Source: Anaerolineae bacterium (GTDB taxonomy: Bacteria; Chloroflexota; Anaerolineae; 4572-78; J111). From it: DNA of 36,847 nucleotides. Location: the NCBI GenBank assembly GCA_020433805.1, contig JAGRBZ010000029.1, forward strand, positions 1-36,847, written 5' to 3'. Positions within the stretch are counted from its first letter, which is position 1. Each line of letters opens with the position of its first letter. The notes beneath the pieces are model-generated. The model worked only from the letters and a program-made list of their open reading frames with translations. It ran no database searches and was not told the origin of the DNA. The position numbers were made by a program, and so were the translations under genes. This document shows positions 23,811-31,665 of the stretch, piece after piece.

Positions 23811-25049
23811 ATGCACGCAGAACTCGTTATGATTGGAACAGAACTTCTCCTTGGTGAAATTGTTGATACCAACGCCACCAAGCTGGCCAAAATGTTACGC
23901 GAGATCGGTCTTGATCTGTATTACAAAACCACGGTCGGCGACAATTTGGCTCGAATTACCGATGTTCTCAATCTAGCCTTAGATCGCTCGGATGTGGTCA
24001 TTACCTCCGGCGGGTTGGGACCAACGGTTGATGATATGACCCGCCAGGCCGTGGCCGATGCCACCGGTCGCCCCCTTGTTTACAGCACCGAACTGGAAGA
24101 ACAGATTGCCGAGCGCTTTCGCAGCTTTGGCCGCGAGATGAAAGAGAACAACAAGCGCCAAGCCTACATTCCTGATGGCGCTGTTCCATTACCTAATCCG
24201 GTTGGCTCCGCGCCCTGCTTTCTCAGCGACGATATCGAAGGACGCGGCTTTATCGTTTCTTTGCCGGGCGTACCTCGCGAGTTGGAATATATGATGCAGC
24301 ACACGGTTCTGCCGCTGCTGATCGAACGGATGGGCGGCGCACAAGTGATGAAGGTACGTATGCTGCGTACCTGCGCGGTGGGGGAGAGCAACGTTGACCG
24401 TATCATCGGCGATTTGATGACCGCTTCTAATCCGACGGTGGGTTTGGCCGCCCACGCCGGTCAAACCGATGTCCGCATTGCAGCCAAAGCGGCCACGCAG
24501 GCCGAAGCCGAGGCACGCATCGCGCCGGTAGAAGCCGAGCTGCGCCGGCGGTTGGGTGTCGCTGTCTACGGTGTCGACAAAGAAACTGTTCCCGAGGTAG
24601 TCGGACGGCTGTTAGTTGACCAGGATTTGCAGCTGGGTGTGGTCGATACGCTGACCGGCGGAGAAATCGCCCGTGATTTGACCGAGGCCGGTTTTGGCGA
24701 ACGTATCGCGAAAAACTTACAAGGATTGCGTGTAGCCGAAGCTGTTGAGCAGCTTGGCTTGCCGGCGGACACATCGCTCGATGGTGCTCAGGGAATGGAA
24801 CTGACCGCAGCGCTTGCCAAAGCAGTTGCGCCGCCGGAGGGCGTCGGGCTGGCCCTCATTGGTCCATTGACCAGTGGCGAGACTGACAATATGACCTTCA
24901 TCGCCGTTCATGGGCCAGAGGATGTGCACCTGGCCGAGATGGGGCGGGGCTACAGTGGCACGACCTACGTGCATCGCTGGTTAACGATTCAAAGCCTGGA
25001 TCGCGTGCGGCGTGTGATGCTGAAGGAATTGGAGTCGGCGGCGGATTAG
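23811..25049 (+). CDS. cinA: CinA-family protein (competence/damage-inducible protein A)
   Basis: 412 residues, normal length. The N-terminal MoCF-type domain is well kept: AELVMIGTELLLGEIVDTNA, VVITSGGLGPTVDDMTRQAVA and FIVSLPGVPRELEYMM. CinA proteins combine this nucleotide-hydrolase domain with a C-terminal NMN amidohydrolase (PncC) domain. Here the C-terminal motif, normally AESCTGG, reads VDTLTGG (residues 278-284), so the catalytic Ser is Thr, and the following conserved Gly-Gly/Tyr/Lys region is not recognisable. The deamidase is probably inactive. Element F lies directly upstream. The metallo-hydrolase gene follows 19 bp later, probably in the same operon. Confidence 0.93.
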   Translation: MHAELVMIGTELLLGEIVDTNATKLAKMLREIGLDLYYKTTVGDNLARITDVLNLALDRSDVVITSGGLGPTVDDMTRQAVADATGRPLVYSTELEEQIAERFRSFGREMKENNKRQAYIPDGAVPLPNPVGSAPCFLSDDIEGRGFIVSLPGVPRELEYMMQHTVLPLLIERMGGAQVMKVRMLRTCAVGESNVDRIIGDLMTASNPTVGLAAHAGQTDVRIAAKAATQAEAEARIAPVEAELRRRLGVAVYGVDKETVPEVVGRLLVDQDLQLGVVDTLTGGEIARDLTEAGFGERIAKNLQGLRVAEAVEQLGLPADTSLDGAQGMELTAALAKAVAPPEGVGLALIGPLTSGETDNMTFIAVHGPEDVHLAEMGRGYSGTTYVHRWLTIQSLDRVRRVMLKELESAAD

Positions 25050-25068
25050 GGGAGGGAGATAAGGTACC

Positions 25069-25908
25069 ATGACACAAACGCAATTTGTTCTGCTGGCGAC
25101 GGGCACGCCCCGTTACAGGCCGGGCCGCGCCCAACAGTCATCGGCTGTTATCGTCGATGACCAGGCTTATCTGATCGATTGCGGTGACGGGGCTATGGTT
25201 CGCATCGCCGAGGCTGTTAATAGGGGCATCGAAGCCTTGACGTTTATGCGTTTGACTCATCTCTTTTTGACGCATCTGCATCCTGATCATACCTGCGGGC
25301 TGCCCGGTCTGTTAATTGGCCCGTGGGTTATGCGCCGTAAGGCTACCTTGCAGATTTACGGCCCTGCGGGTTCCCGGACTCTGGTCAATGGTCTGCTGGC
25401 TGCCTATAAAGGCGGTATCGATGCGCATCGTTATGGTTTGGGACCACTCAACCATCCACTGACGGTTGAGATTCACGAATATACGGCCGGTGAGATTTAT
25501 CGCGACGATAGAGTCACAGTCTCAGCATTTCCCGTCGATCACGGCGATGTAGAGACCTACGGACTAAAGTTCGTCACGCCCGACAAAGTTATTGTCCATT
25601 CAGCCGATACGCGCCCGACACCGTCATTGCTCGAACACGCTCGCGGCTGCGATATTCTGATCCACGAAGTCTATATGCGGCAGAGTTTACTCGACACCTT
25701 TGGCCCGGAGTGGCAGCGTTACCACACCGCCATGCACACCTCAGAGGTAGAGCTGGCCGAAATTGCCAACCAGACGCGCCCCAAGCTGCTTGTTCTCAAC
25801 CATCAGATGATTTGGGGTGATCATACCATCGAGGCGATGATGGCCGAACTAACCAGTCGGTATGATGGGCCGGTGGTTTATGGGCGTGATCTGGATGTAT
25901 TTACGTAA
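25069..25908 (+). CDS. Metallo-beta-lactamase-fold hydrolase (RNase Z-like)
   Basis: 279 residues. The zinc-binding signature T-H-L-H-P-D-H is at 68-74 (H69, H71, D73, H74). Later metal ligands are candidate His in FPVDHGDVE, Asp in HSADTRPT and His in LNHQMIWGDH. The N-terminal strand FVLLATGTPRYRPGRAQQSS and VIDCGDG-like turn (LIDCGDGAMVRI) place it in the RNase Z/arylsulfatase-like group. It lacks the long flexible arm of true tRNA RNase Z, so a small-molecule esterase or sulfatase role is possible. GGAGGGAG precedes the ATG. Sits 19 bp after cinA. Confidence 0.9.
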   Translation: MTQTQFVLLATGTPRYRPGRAQQSSAVIVDDQAYLIDCGDGAMVRIAEAVNRGIEALTFMRLTHLFLTHLHPDHTCGLPGLLIGPWVMRRKATLQIYGPAGSRTLVNGLLAAYKGGIDAHRYGLGPLNHPLTVEIHEYTAGEIYRDDRVTVSAFPVDHGDVETYGLKFVTPDKVIVHSADTRPTPSLLEHARGCDILIHEVYMRQSLLDTFGPEWQRYHTAMHTSEVELAEIANQTRPKLLVLNHQMIWGDHTIEAMMAELTSRYDGPVVYGRDLDVFT

Positions 25909-25912
25909 CCAT

Positions 25913-26009
25913 AGATTGGTCCAGTTTTTACTATTTGGGCGATTATCGGCTCAAATAGGGAGACTACTTCGGTGGTAATACGATCTCGCTATGGAAACTG
26001 GGCCAATCT
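25913..26009. repeat. Palindromic element E (AGATTGGTCCAGTTT, 97 bp)
   Basis: AGATTGGTCCAGTTT at 25913-25927 is complemented with one mismatch at 25995-26009. An inner pair, CTATTTG/CAAATAG, folds inside. It fills the gap between the hydrolase and the convergent permease gene, where it may also serve as a bidirectional terminator. Confidence 0.75.
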
Positions 26010-26025
26010 TAGTCCCTACATTCGG

Positions 26026-27036
26026 CTAACTTCGTCGCCGACGACGGGCATAATCAAAAGTAATGGCAATGAGCAGAACCGCCCCGATAACGATTTTGTG
26101 CCAAAAAGGGTTGATGTTGAGCATGACCATCTCATTTTGTAAGACGGCAATCAACAACGAGCCAACTAAAATACCAATAACACTGCCCTGGCCCCCCATC
26201 AGGCTCAATCCCCCTAAAATACAGGCGGTTATAGCCAGCAGCTCAAATCCTTCGCCCGCACCGGGATGGCCCAAACTCAGGCGTCCGGCTTGAATAATAC
26301 CCACCAACGTGGCACACACTACCGAAATAATGTAACACAGCATAATTCGAGCATTGACATTAACGCCCGACAGCCGGGTGGCTTCGATGTTACCGCCGGC
26401 CGCATAAATTTGCCGGCCAATATAGGTGAACTGCAACAGGTAATAGGCTAGCCCGGCCACAATGGCACAGATAATTACCGGCACCGGAATCAGGTCGAAG
26501 AAGAGATAGCCCTGGCCCAGGAATTTAAAGCCATCCGGCACGCCGGTAATGGGCGTGGCATTGGTCACCACTAACAAAACGCCACGGGCTACCCCCAACG
26601 TGACCAGCGTAACCAAAAAACCGTGCATATTGAAGCGCGTTACATACCAGCCGTGGAAGGTACCGATAAGAGCACCCATGGCCAGTGTCAATGTAATCCC
26701 CAGCCAGATGGGCATGCCCAGTCTGACCACAAAAAGAGCGGCAAAGACTCCACCAAACCCTACAATAGAACCGATCGAGAGATCGATGCCCGCGGTAATA
26801 ATGGTAAAGCCCACACCAATGGCGGCGATAGCCAGAATAGCGGCATCACGGGTAAGAATTTTTTGGTTCTCAATGCCCGCGAATCGAGGATTCATAACGG
26901 CACCAATAATAAACAGAATGACCACAACCAGAAACATAACGAATTCGGGAACCCGGAAAAGCCCTTTTATGGTTTCTAGTAGTCTGACAGGTATCGAGTC
27001 GATCTCTTGACCCGACTTTGTTGCGGTGTTGTTCAT
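26026..27036 (-). CDS. Sugar ABC transporter permease (RbsC-like)
   Basis: 336 residues with about nine hydrophobic helices. Diagnostic phrases are AIAAIGVGFTIITAGIDLSIGSIVG and YAAGGNIEATRLSGVNV, then ACILGGLSLMGGQGSVIGILVGSLLIAVL, all characteristic of the RbsC/XylH/AraH permease family. It forms the membrane channel of a ribose-type importer. The ATG directly abuts the stop of the ATPase gene, with AGAGGAG placed inside that gene's end, so translation is coupled. It is the last gene of the operon. Confidence 0.96.
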   Translation of the reverse strand: MNNTATKSGQEIDSIPVRLLETIKGLFRVPEFVMFLVVVILFIIGAVMNPRFAGIENQKILTRDAAILAIAAIGVGFTIITAGIDLSIGSIVGFGGVFAALFVVRLGMPIWLGITLTLAMGALIGTFHGWYVTRFNMHGFLVTLVTLGVARGVLLVVTNATPITGVPDGFKFLGQGYLFFDLIPVPVIICAIVAGLAYYLLQFTYIGRQIYAAGGNIEATRLSGVNVNARIMLCYIISVVCATLVGIIQAGRLSLGHPGAGEGFELLAITACILGGLSLMGGQGSVIGILVGSLLIAVLQNEMVMLNINPFWHKIVIGAVLLIAITFDYARRRRRS

Positions 27037-28587
27037 TTAGTTCTCCTCTAGCGTATCCATAGCTTCTGCCTCCGCCATCGTTTCGCCATCAACCGTCAGA
27101 AACTGGGTGGCGCATCGCATAATTTCTTCCTGATTAAAATCACCGCGAGCAAACTCACCGGTGATTCGACCCTGGCACATCACAATCACCCGATCGCTCA
27201 TACCAATAATTTCAGGCATCTCTGACGATATCATCAAGATGCCCATGCCTTGTTGAGCTAGCCGACTCATTAGCCCATGGACCTCGGCTTTGGCGCCGAT
27301 GTCGATACCCCGAGTCGGTTCGTCCATAATAAGGAGTTTGGGTTTCGTGCTTAGCCATTTGGCCAAAACAACTTTTTGTTGATTGCCGCCACTTAAATTT
27401 CGTACGGTTTGATGTAAACCCGGCGTAACAATTGAAAGTGCCTCAACATAGTGGGCCGATATTTCTTTCGCTTCTTTGCCATTTATGGCCCCCAGTATAT
27501 TTGAAATACGGTGTAAAATGGCCATTGTCGCATTTTCCTGGACATCCATACCCAAGATAAGGCCATGCAGTTTGCGATCTTCCGGAACCCAACCAATGCC
27601 GTAACGGACGGCATCGGTGGGTGACTTTATCTTGACATGCTTCTCATCGATTAATATTTTACCTTCGGCTAATGAGTCTACCCCACAAATAAGCCGGGCT
27701 AATTCCGTGCGGCCAGCCCCAACCAATCCGGCCAGGCCCACAATTTCTCCTTTACGAACCGTTAAATTTATTCCTTTAGTTCCATTTTGGGCGGCCAAAT
27801 TACGAAGCTCCAATACAGGCGGACCGATGTTGGCCTCTTCTTTAGGAAAAAGGCCAACATCGCGCCCGACCATCATACGGATTATTTTTTGTTCGGTGGC
27901 CTCGGCAATAGGCAATGCCCCCACCCGCCGACCATCACGCATAATGATGACCCGATCGACAATTTGACGTATCTCGTCTAGCCGATGGCTGACAAACACA
28001 ACCGAAACATTTCTTTCTTTCAAACGCTGCATGAGTGCAAAGAGCGCCGTGACTTCTTTGCTGGATAGAGCCGAAGTTGGCTCATCCATTAAAATAAGGC
28101 GGGCATTGTAGGAGATAGCTTTGGCAATTTCCACCATCTGTTGAGCCGCCACATTCAGATCCTGGATCAGTTTGTGGCCTGAAATATCAGCCCCCAAATC
28201 GCGTAACAGCGCTTCAGCCTCACGGTTCATGCGTTTGAAATCGACCAAGCCCAGTATGTGACGCGGTTCGCGATTAAGAAAGATGTTTTCGGCGACGGTT
28301 AAATAGGGAACCAGGGCCAATTCCTGATGGATCGTGCTGATGCCCAACTTCTGGGACTCGTGCGGGGTTTGCGGGTTTATTTGTTGGCCATCAAACCAGA
28401 TGGTGCCTTCGTTTTTAAGGTGAATCCCCGATAGAATTTTGATAAGGGTCGATTTACCGGCTCCGTTTTCACCCAAGAACCCTAAAATCTCGCCGGAATA
28501 CACTTCAAAATCGACGCTGTCCAGTGCTTGAACACCAGGAAAGTATTTTGAGACTTGCTCTATTTTGAGCAAAGGCTGCTTCTCCAT
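27037..28587 (-). CDS. Sugar ABC transporter double ATPase (RbsA-like)
   Basis: 516 residues with two ABC cassettes. The first has Walker A GENGAGKST, signature-like LNVAAQQMVEIAKAI and Walker B LILMDEPTSALSS. The second has a degenerate Walker A GLVGAGRTEL, signature LSGGNQQKVVLAKWL and Walker B LLIMDEPTRGIDIG. Such asymmetric pairs power ribose/xylose/galactose-type importers, with the first site doing most hydrolysis. A 274-bp gap with a hairpin and palindromic element G separates it from the binding-protein gene, yet order and strand imply the same operon. The substrate is not determinable from the ATPase. Confidence 0.97.
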   Translation of the reverse strand: MEKQPLLKIEQVSKYFPGVQALDSVDFEVYSGEILGFLGENGAGKSTLIKILSGIHLKNEGTIWFDGQQINPQTPHESQKLGISTIHQELALVPYLTVAENIFLNREPRHILGLVDFKRMNREAEALLRDLGADISGHKLIQDLNVAAQQMVEIAKAISYNARLILMDEPTSALSSKEVTALFALMQRLKERNVSVVFVSHRLDEIRQIVDRVIIMRDGRRVGALPIAEATEQKIIRMMVGRDVGLFPKEEANIGPPVLELRNLAAQNGTKGINLTVRKGEIVGLAGLVGAGRTELARLICGVDSLAEGKILIDEKHVKIKSPTDAVRYGIGWVPEDRKLHGLILGMDVQENATMAILHRISNILGAINGKEAKEISAHYVEALSIVTPGLHQTVRNLSGGNQQKVVLAKWLSTKPKLLIMDEPTRGIDIGAKAEVHGLMSRLAQQGMGILMISSEMPEIIGMSDRVIVMCQGRITGEFARGDFNQEEIMRCATQFLTVDGETMAEAEAMDTLEEN

Positions 28588-28615
28588 ACGTTCTAAAATC
28601 CTTCCACAGTAAATT

Positions 28616-28652
28616 GGGCCGACCTGTTACTATCAGTTATTCAGGCCGGCCC
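28616..28652 (-). promoter_or_regulatory. Intergenic hairpin between ATPase and binding-protein genes
   Basis: GGGCCGACCTG (28616-28626) pairs largely with CAGGCCGGCCC (28642-28652). Its place, after the binding-protein gene and before the ATPase start, is that of known stabilising or partially terminating hairpins that raise binding-protein mRNA. There is no T-run. Confidence 0.5.
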
Positions 28653-28707
28653 GACTTTAGGTAAGCAGCATTCTCGGTATAGGGGAGTAATTCTCGTTTT
28701 AGGGGGA

Positions 28708-28803
28708 AGACCTGACAGGTTTCAATAATTTCGTTTTATTGACGATGAATTTTCGTTCAATAGCTGCCTTCATGTGAAGTTTTGGGTAAAACCTGTCAGG
28801 TCT
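28708..28803. repeat. Palindromic element G (AGACCTGACAGGTTT, 96 bp)
   Basis: AGACCTGACAGGTTT at 28708-28722 is perfectly complemented at 28789-28803. The ends are identical to those of the element at 23695, but the core differs. It lies between the ATPase and binding-protein genes, 58 bp from the latter's stop. Confidence 0.85.
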
Positions 28804-28861
28804 GGTCGTAGGGAGAATTGCTGGTTATCGTTAGAATACCTTTAATCTCAACCGCTGTTAT

Positions 28862-30124
28862 TTATTGCGACGCAATACCAATCGATTCAAGATAAGCTTT
28901 GTATTGGTCAAAGGAGTCGGCCTTGATCACGTCAATACCGGTATTCAGGCGGATTTGGCCCTCGTCACCTAAATCATCCAGGTAGGGACTCAAAACTTCC
29001 ATCGTTTCCTCCACGCCTAAAATGGACATGGCGTGCATTACATAACCACTCAAGTAGCCATAGAAGTAAACCCGTTGTCCGATCATGGCCTGAGCAACGC
29101 CTTCTTCCATGCAAGTCTGGGTTTCGGGTTCGGCATCAAAGGCAATCAGTTTGAGTTCGCCTACTTTATCGGCTTGTTTGATGGCTTGGCAAGCGGCCGG
29201 GCCATCGTACGAGTAGAACGTGATGAAACCGGCCAAATCATCGCCATATTTCTGGATGGCGGTTTGGGCGTTGCTTAAAGCGACTTCGGGCTTGACATCG
29301 TCGATGAGAACTTCGACCAGTTCCATATCGGTGCCTTCAAAAACATCATTGACGCCGGCAATGCGGTCTTGAGCGTTTTGGGCGGTGGCAAAACCGACCA
29401 GACCAACAACCTGACCTTCACCTATAATCTCCAAAGCGGCTTCGGCAGCAGCGCGACCGGCATCGTAGTCGGACATACCAATGTACATGGCGCGTTCGCT
29501 ACCGGTGGCGTCGGAGTCCATATTGAGCATGATGGTTCCTTGTTCAACCGCTTTTTCGATAATTGAGTGGGGCGCTTCCCGATCAATGGCCGAGAAGGTG
29601 ACGCCGGTGTAACCATCGTTTACAAAGGTTTCCAGCATAGAGAGCTGCTGGCTAAGCAAGTCGGAAGAGGTAGGTGCCTGGAAGGAGATGGGGACATTAA
29701 GTTCTGAGGAGGAGCGAGCCACACCGATTTGGGCAGCCGTCCAGAAGGGGCTCATATTGTTGGTTAAAAAGGCGAATTTTGCTCCGGCAGGTGGACTTTC
29801 GCCTTCAGTCGCCGCCTTGATATCTTCAACGGCCTCAAAGAGAGCACTGGGGCGGTAGGGGTTATCCTCAGCCGCCATTTCCTCCGTTGCATCATCTTCT
29901 TGCATTACTTCAACGGTGACGATCTTTTCCACCTCTTTTTCAACAACTTTTTCAACTTCAACGGTTTCAATCACCTCGACAACTTTTTCAACGACTTTTT
30001 CAACCTCAACCGTTTGAACAATTGTCTGGGGTTCTGCCTGAGCACCACAGGCCGCAGCCAGCAAACTTAAGACAACACTCACCAATAACAAACCAGCTAT
30101 TTTTAGGCTATTGCGCGAAAGCAT
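28862..30124 (-). CDS. Sugar-binding lipoprotein (RbsB/periplasmic-binding-protein-like I)
   Basis: 420 residues. The lipoprotein signal ends LLAAACGAQ with Cys26. Residues about 33-75 are a Val-Glu-Lys rich heptad stretch (VEVEKVVEKVVEVIETVEVEKVV), probably a coiled-coil stalk holding the domain off the membrane. The binding domain starts near FAFLTNNMSPFWTAAQIGVARSS and includes TGVTFSAIDREAP, MLNMDSDATGSERAMYIGMSDYDAGRAAAE and a late LIAFDAEPET, as in RbsB-type proteins. AAGGAG precedes the ATG. It is first in the importer operon. The stalk is a feature of this lineage more than of the sugar family in general. The sugar is unknown. Confidence 0.95.
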   Translation of the reverse strand: MLSRNSLKIAGLLLVSVVLSLLAAACGAQAEPQTIVQTVEVEKVVEKVVEVIETVEVEKVVEKEVEKIVTVEVMQEDDATEEMAAEDNPYRPSALFEAVEDIKAATEGESPPAGAKFAFLTNNMSPFWTAAQIGVARSSSELNVPISFQAPTSSDLLSQQLSMLETFVNDGYTGVTFSAIDREAPHSIIEKAVEQGTIMLNMDSDATGSERAMYIGMSDYDAGRAAAEAALEIIGEGQVVGLVGFATAQNAQDRIAGVNDVFEGTDMELVEVLIDDVKPEVALSNAQTAIQKYGDDLAGFITFYSYDGPAACQAIKQADKVGELKLIAFDAEPETQTCMEEGVAQAMIGQRVYFYGYLSGYVMHAMSILGVEETMEVLSPYLDDLGDEGQIRLNTGIDVIKADSFDQYKAYLESIGIASQ

Positions 30125-30331
30125 GGATATTCCTCTCCTTGTTATCTACTTTGATAAATGAAATATCTCTTTAGGATAGACACGGTCGGTATGATTGAGA
30201 TAATTCAAACCGACGCTTCTATAATGTGCAGATTAATTTTGCAGCCTAGCCTCCTTTCTCTATCCTGCGGTCTGCTCCGCTCATCCAAACTTGCCTATAT
30301 CCGTATGTTCGCCCGTTATGGTAGAGTGTTG

Positions 30332-30450
30332 TATAATACAAATAGGCGCATAAAGGTTATCTAGGCCGAAAAAGGCTTGGATGATCTTTTGCATCTGTAC
30401 CAACTGGGAGATACCGCTACCCGCTAAAGTAAGCCGGTATCTCCTTTTTT
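30332..30450 (+). ncRNA. Candidate terminated small RNA upstream of the sugar operon
   Basis: A perfect TATAAT at 30332-30337 is followed about 70 bases later by a strong plus-strand intrinsic terminator: GGAGATACCG (30407-30416) pairs with CGGTATCTCC (30435-30444), followed by TTTTTT. A small GGCC-AAAAA-GGC hairpin lies between. The transcript of about 105 bases would include no credible gene. Plus-strand genes in the neighbourhood that could use this terminator do not exist. No matching -35 is seen and I do not recognise a known RNA family. Confidence 0.4.
30407..30450 (+). terminator. Plus-strand Rho-independent terminator
   Basis: A 10-bp perfect stem with an 18-base loop and a T6 tail. 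It faces the 3' end of the convergent lacI-type gene (stop at 30522). There is no T-run on the minus-strand side. Confidence 0.75.
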
Positions 30451-30521
30451 ATTATAAAATTTTCGTTTTTATGTGTGGCCAGAAGCCTTCATTAGATAGA
30501 CTATTTTTTACAATTTAGCGG

Positions 30522-31541
30522 TTATCCTAAACGGGTTGTTGATTGCCGAACGATGAGTGACGGTTCGATGACGATTTGAGTTTGGGTTAACGATTTTTCG
30601 GCCAAAATGTCGAATAAAAGCTGTATCCCCAGCGTAGCCAGTTCAGCACAGCTTTGTCGCACTGTGGTTAAGGGTGGAGTTTGAAAGGCGGATACCTCAA
30701 TATCATCAACACCTACGATAGAAATGTCGTTGGGTACGCGTAAACCAGCTTCATCCACAGCCCGCATTGCACCAATAGCCATTAAATCATTTGCGGCAAA
30801 AACAGCCGTTGGCCCTGGTTGATGGGTTAGCAATTGCTGCATCGCCAAATACCCATGTTGACAACTAAAAGCACCTTCTTCCGTGTGATAAGCGATTGAT
30901 TCTATACCTCGCTCTTCCAGAGCCTGCTGAAACCCGGCCACGCGCTCTCGGGCTAATCTTATTTTTGTTGGACCACCGATATACGCCAAATGTTGATGGC
31001 CCAGATCCAGTAAATGGTCACCGGCCAAACGCCCTACTTTGAAATTATCAAGCATTACAGCCGGGCCACTATAGTTATCAGGAATCCGGTCGATGGCTAC
31101 CACGGGAATACCGGCGTCTTCCAAAATATCCACTTGGCCTAACCGCCCCATGGCGGCAATAAAAACAACTCCTTCAACCCACTGTTGTACAGCCGCTTTG
31201 AAATATTTTGTCTCACGTTCACTATCGTTATCTGTATTGTAAAGTATCAAGCGATAACCTAATGAATGGGCGTGTGCCTCGGCGGCTTTGGCCATAGTGG
31301 CAATCGCAACGCTGGCAATATTAGAAACAACTAAAGCAATCGTTTTGGTTTGACGCGTTCGTAAACTTCGCGCCACCAAATCGGGCTGATAATTAAGTTC
31401 TTTAACTGCGGCCAGAACCCGTGCCCGTGTTTCGTCACTAATTTCAGATTTATTATTAATAACAGCCGAAACAGTTTGTATGGAAACCCCAGATAGTTGC
31501 GCTACATCTTTCATTGTGGTCGATTTACGAGTGCGTTTCAA
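30522..31541 (-). CDS. LacI-family transcriptional repressor
   Basis: About 339 residues from the TTG at 31541, or 330 from the ATG at 31514; the frame stays open to 31730 but that would cross the promoter. The N-terminal helix-turn-helix MKDVAQLSGVSIQTVSAVINNKSEISDETRARVLAAVKELNYQPD is the LacI signature, followed by a hinge and a periplasmic-binding-like ligand domain (IALVVSNIA, VAIDRIPDNYSG, GHQHLAYIGGP, SIVGVDDIEVSAFQTPPLTTV). It lies between a sugar-nucleotide-type dehydrogenase and the importer genes, all on one strand, and very probably controls them. A perfect palindrome over its own promoter points to autorepression. Confidence 0.94.
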   Translation of the reverse strand: MKRTRKSTTMKDVAQLSGVSIQTVSAVINNKSEISDETRARVLAAVKELNYQPDLVARSLRTRQTKTIALVVSNIASVAIATMAKAAEAHAHSLGYRLILYNTDNDSERETKYFKAAVQQWVEGVVFIAAMGRLGQVDILEDAGIPVVAIDRIPDNYSGPAVMLDNFKVGRLAGDHLLDLGHQHLAYIGGPTKIRLARERVAGFQQALEERGIESIAYHTEEGAFSCQHGYLAMQQLLTHQPGPTAVFAANDLMAIGAMRAVDEAGLRVPNDISIVGVDDIEVSAFQTPPLTTVRQSCAELATLGIQLLFDILAEKSLTQTQIVIEPSLIVRQSTTRLG

Positions 31542-31582
31542 AATATCTATCTCTACCGTTGATTTAGAGAGTATTTCTTTAC

Positions 31583-31618
31583 TTGAACGTTCATATGATC
31601 GATCATATGAACGTTCAA
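31583..31618 (-). promoter_or_regulatory. Perfect 36-bp palindromic operator at the lacI-type gene
   Basis: The palindrome is perfect from 31583 to 31618, centred at 31600/31601. Each outer arm holds the self-complementary GAACGTTC (31585-31592 and 31609-31616), typical of LacI-type sites with a central CG, and the middle is TGATCGATCA. It starts one base after the predicted -10 box, over the transcription start. No T-run follows, so it is not a terminator. Confidence 0.8.
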
Positions 31619-31619
31619 C

Positions 31620-31648
31620 CTTATAACACAACTCGTATTTCTTGTCAA
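31620..31648 (-). promoter_or_regulatory. Promoter of the lacI-type gene
   Basis: On the minus strand TTGACA (31643-31648) and TATAAG (31620-31625) are separated by exactly 17 bases. This is the best sigma-70-type match I noticed in the window. It lies just past the dehydrogenase stop. Confidence 0.75.
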
Positions 31649-31665
31649 AATTGGGGGCTAGGAAA

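Noticed and set aside
30158..30364. Plus-strand frame of 68 codons before the sugar operon
   Set aside because: No ribosome binding site, no recognisable domain, and it overlaps the candidate promoter region of both the operon and the proposed small RNA.
31583..31618. Palindrome as a terminator of the dehydrogenase gene
   Set aside because: No T-run on either strand, and it lies immediately downstream of a strong promoter, so an operator fits better.
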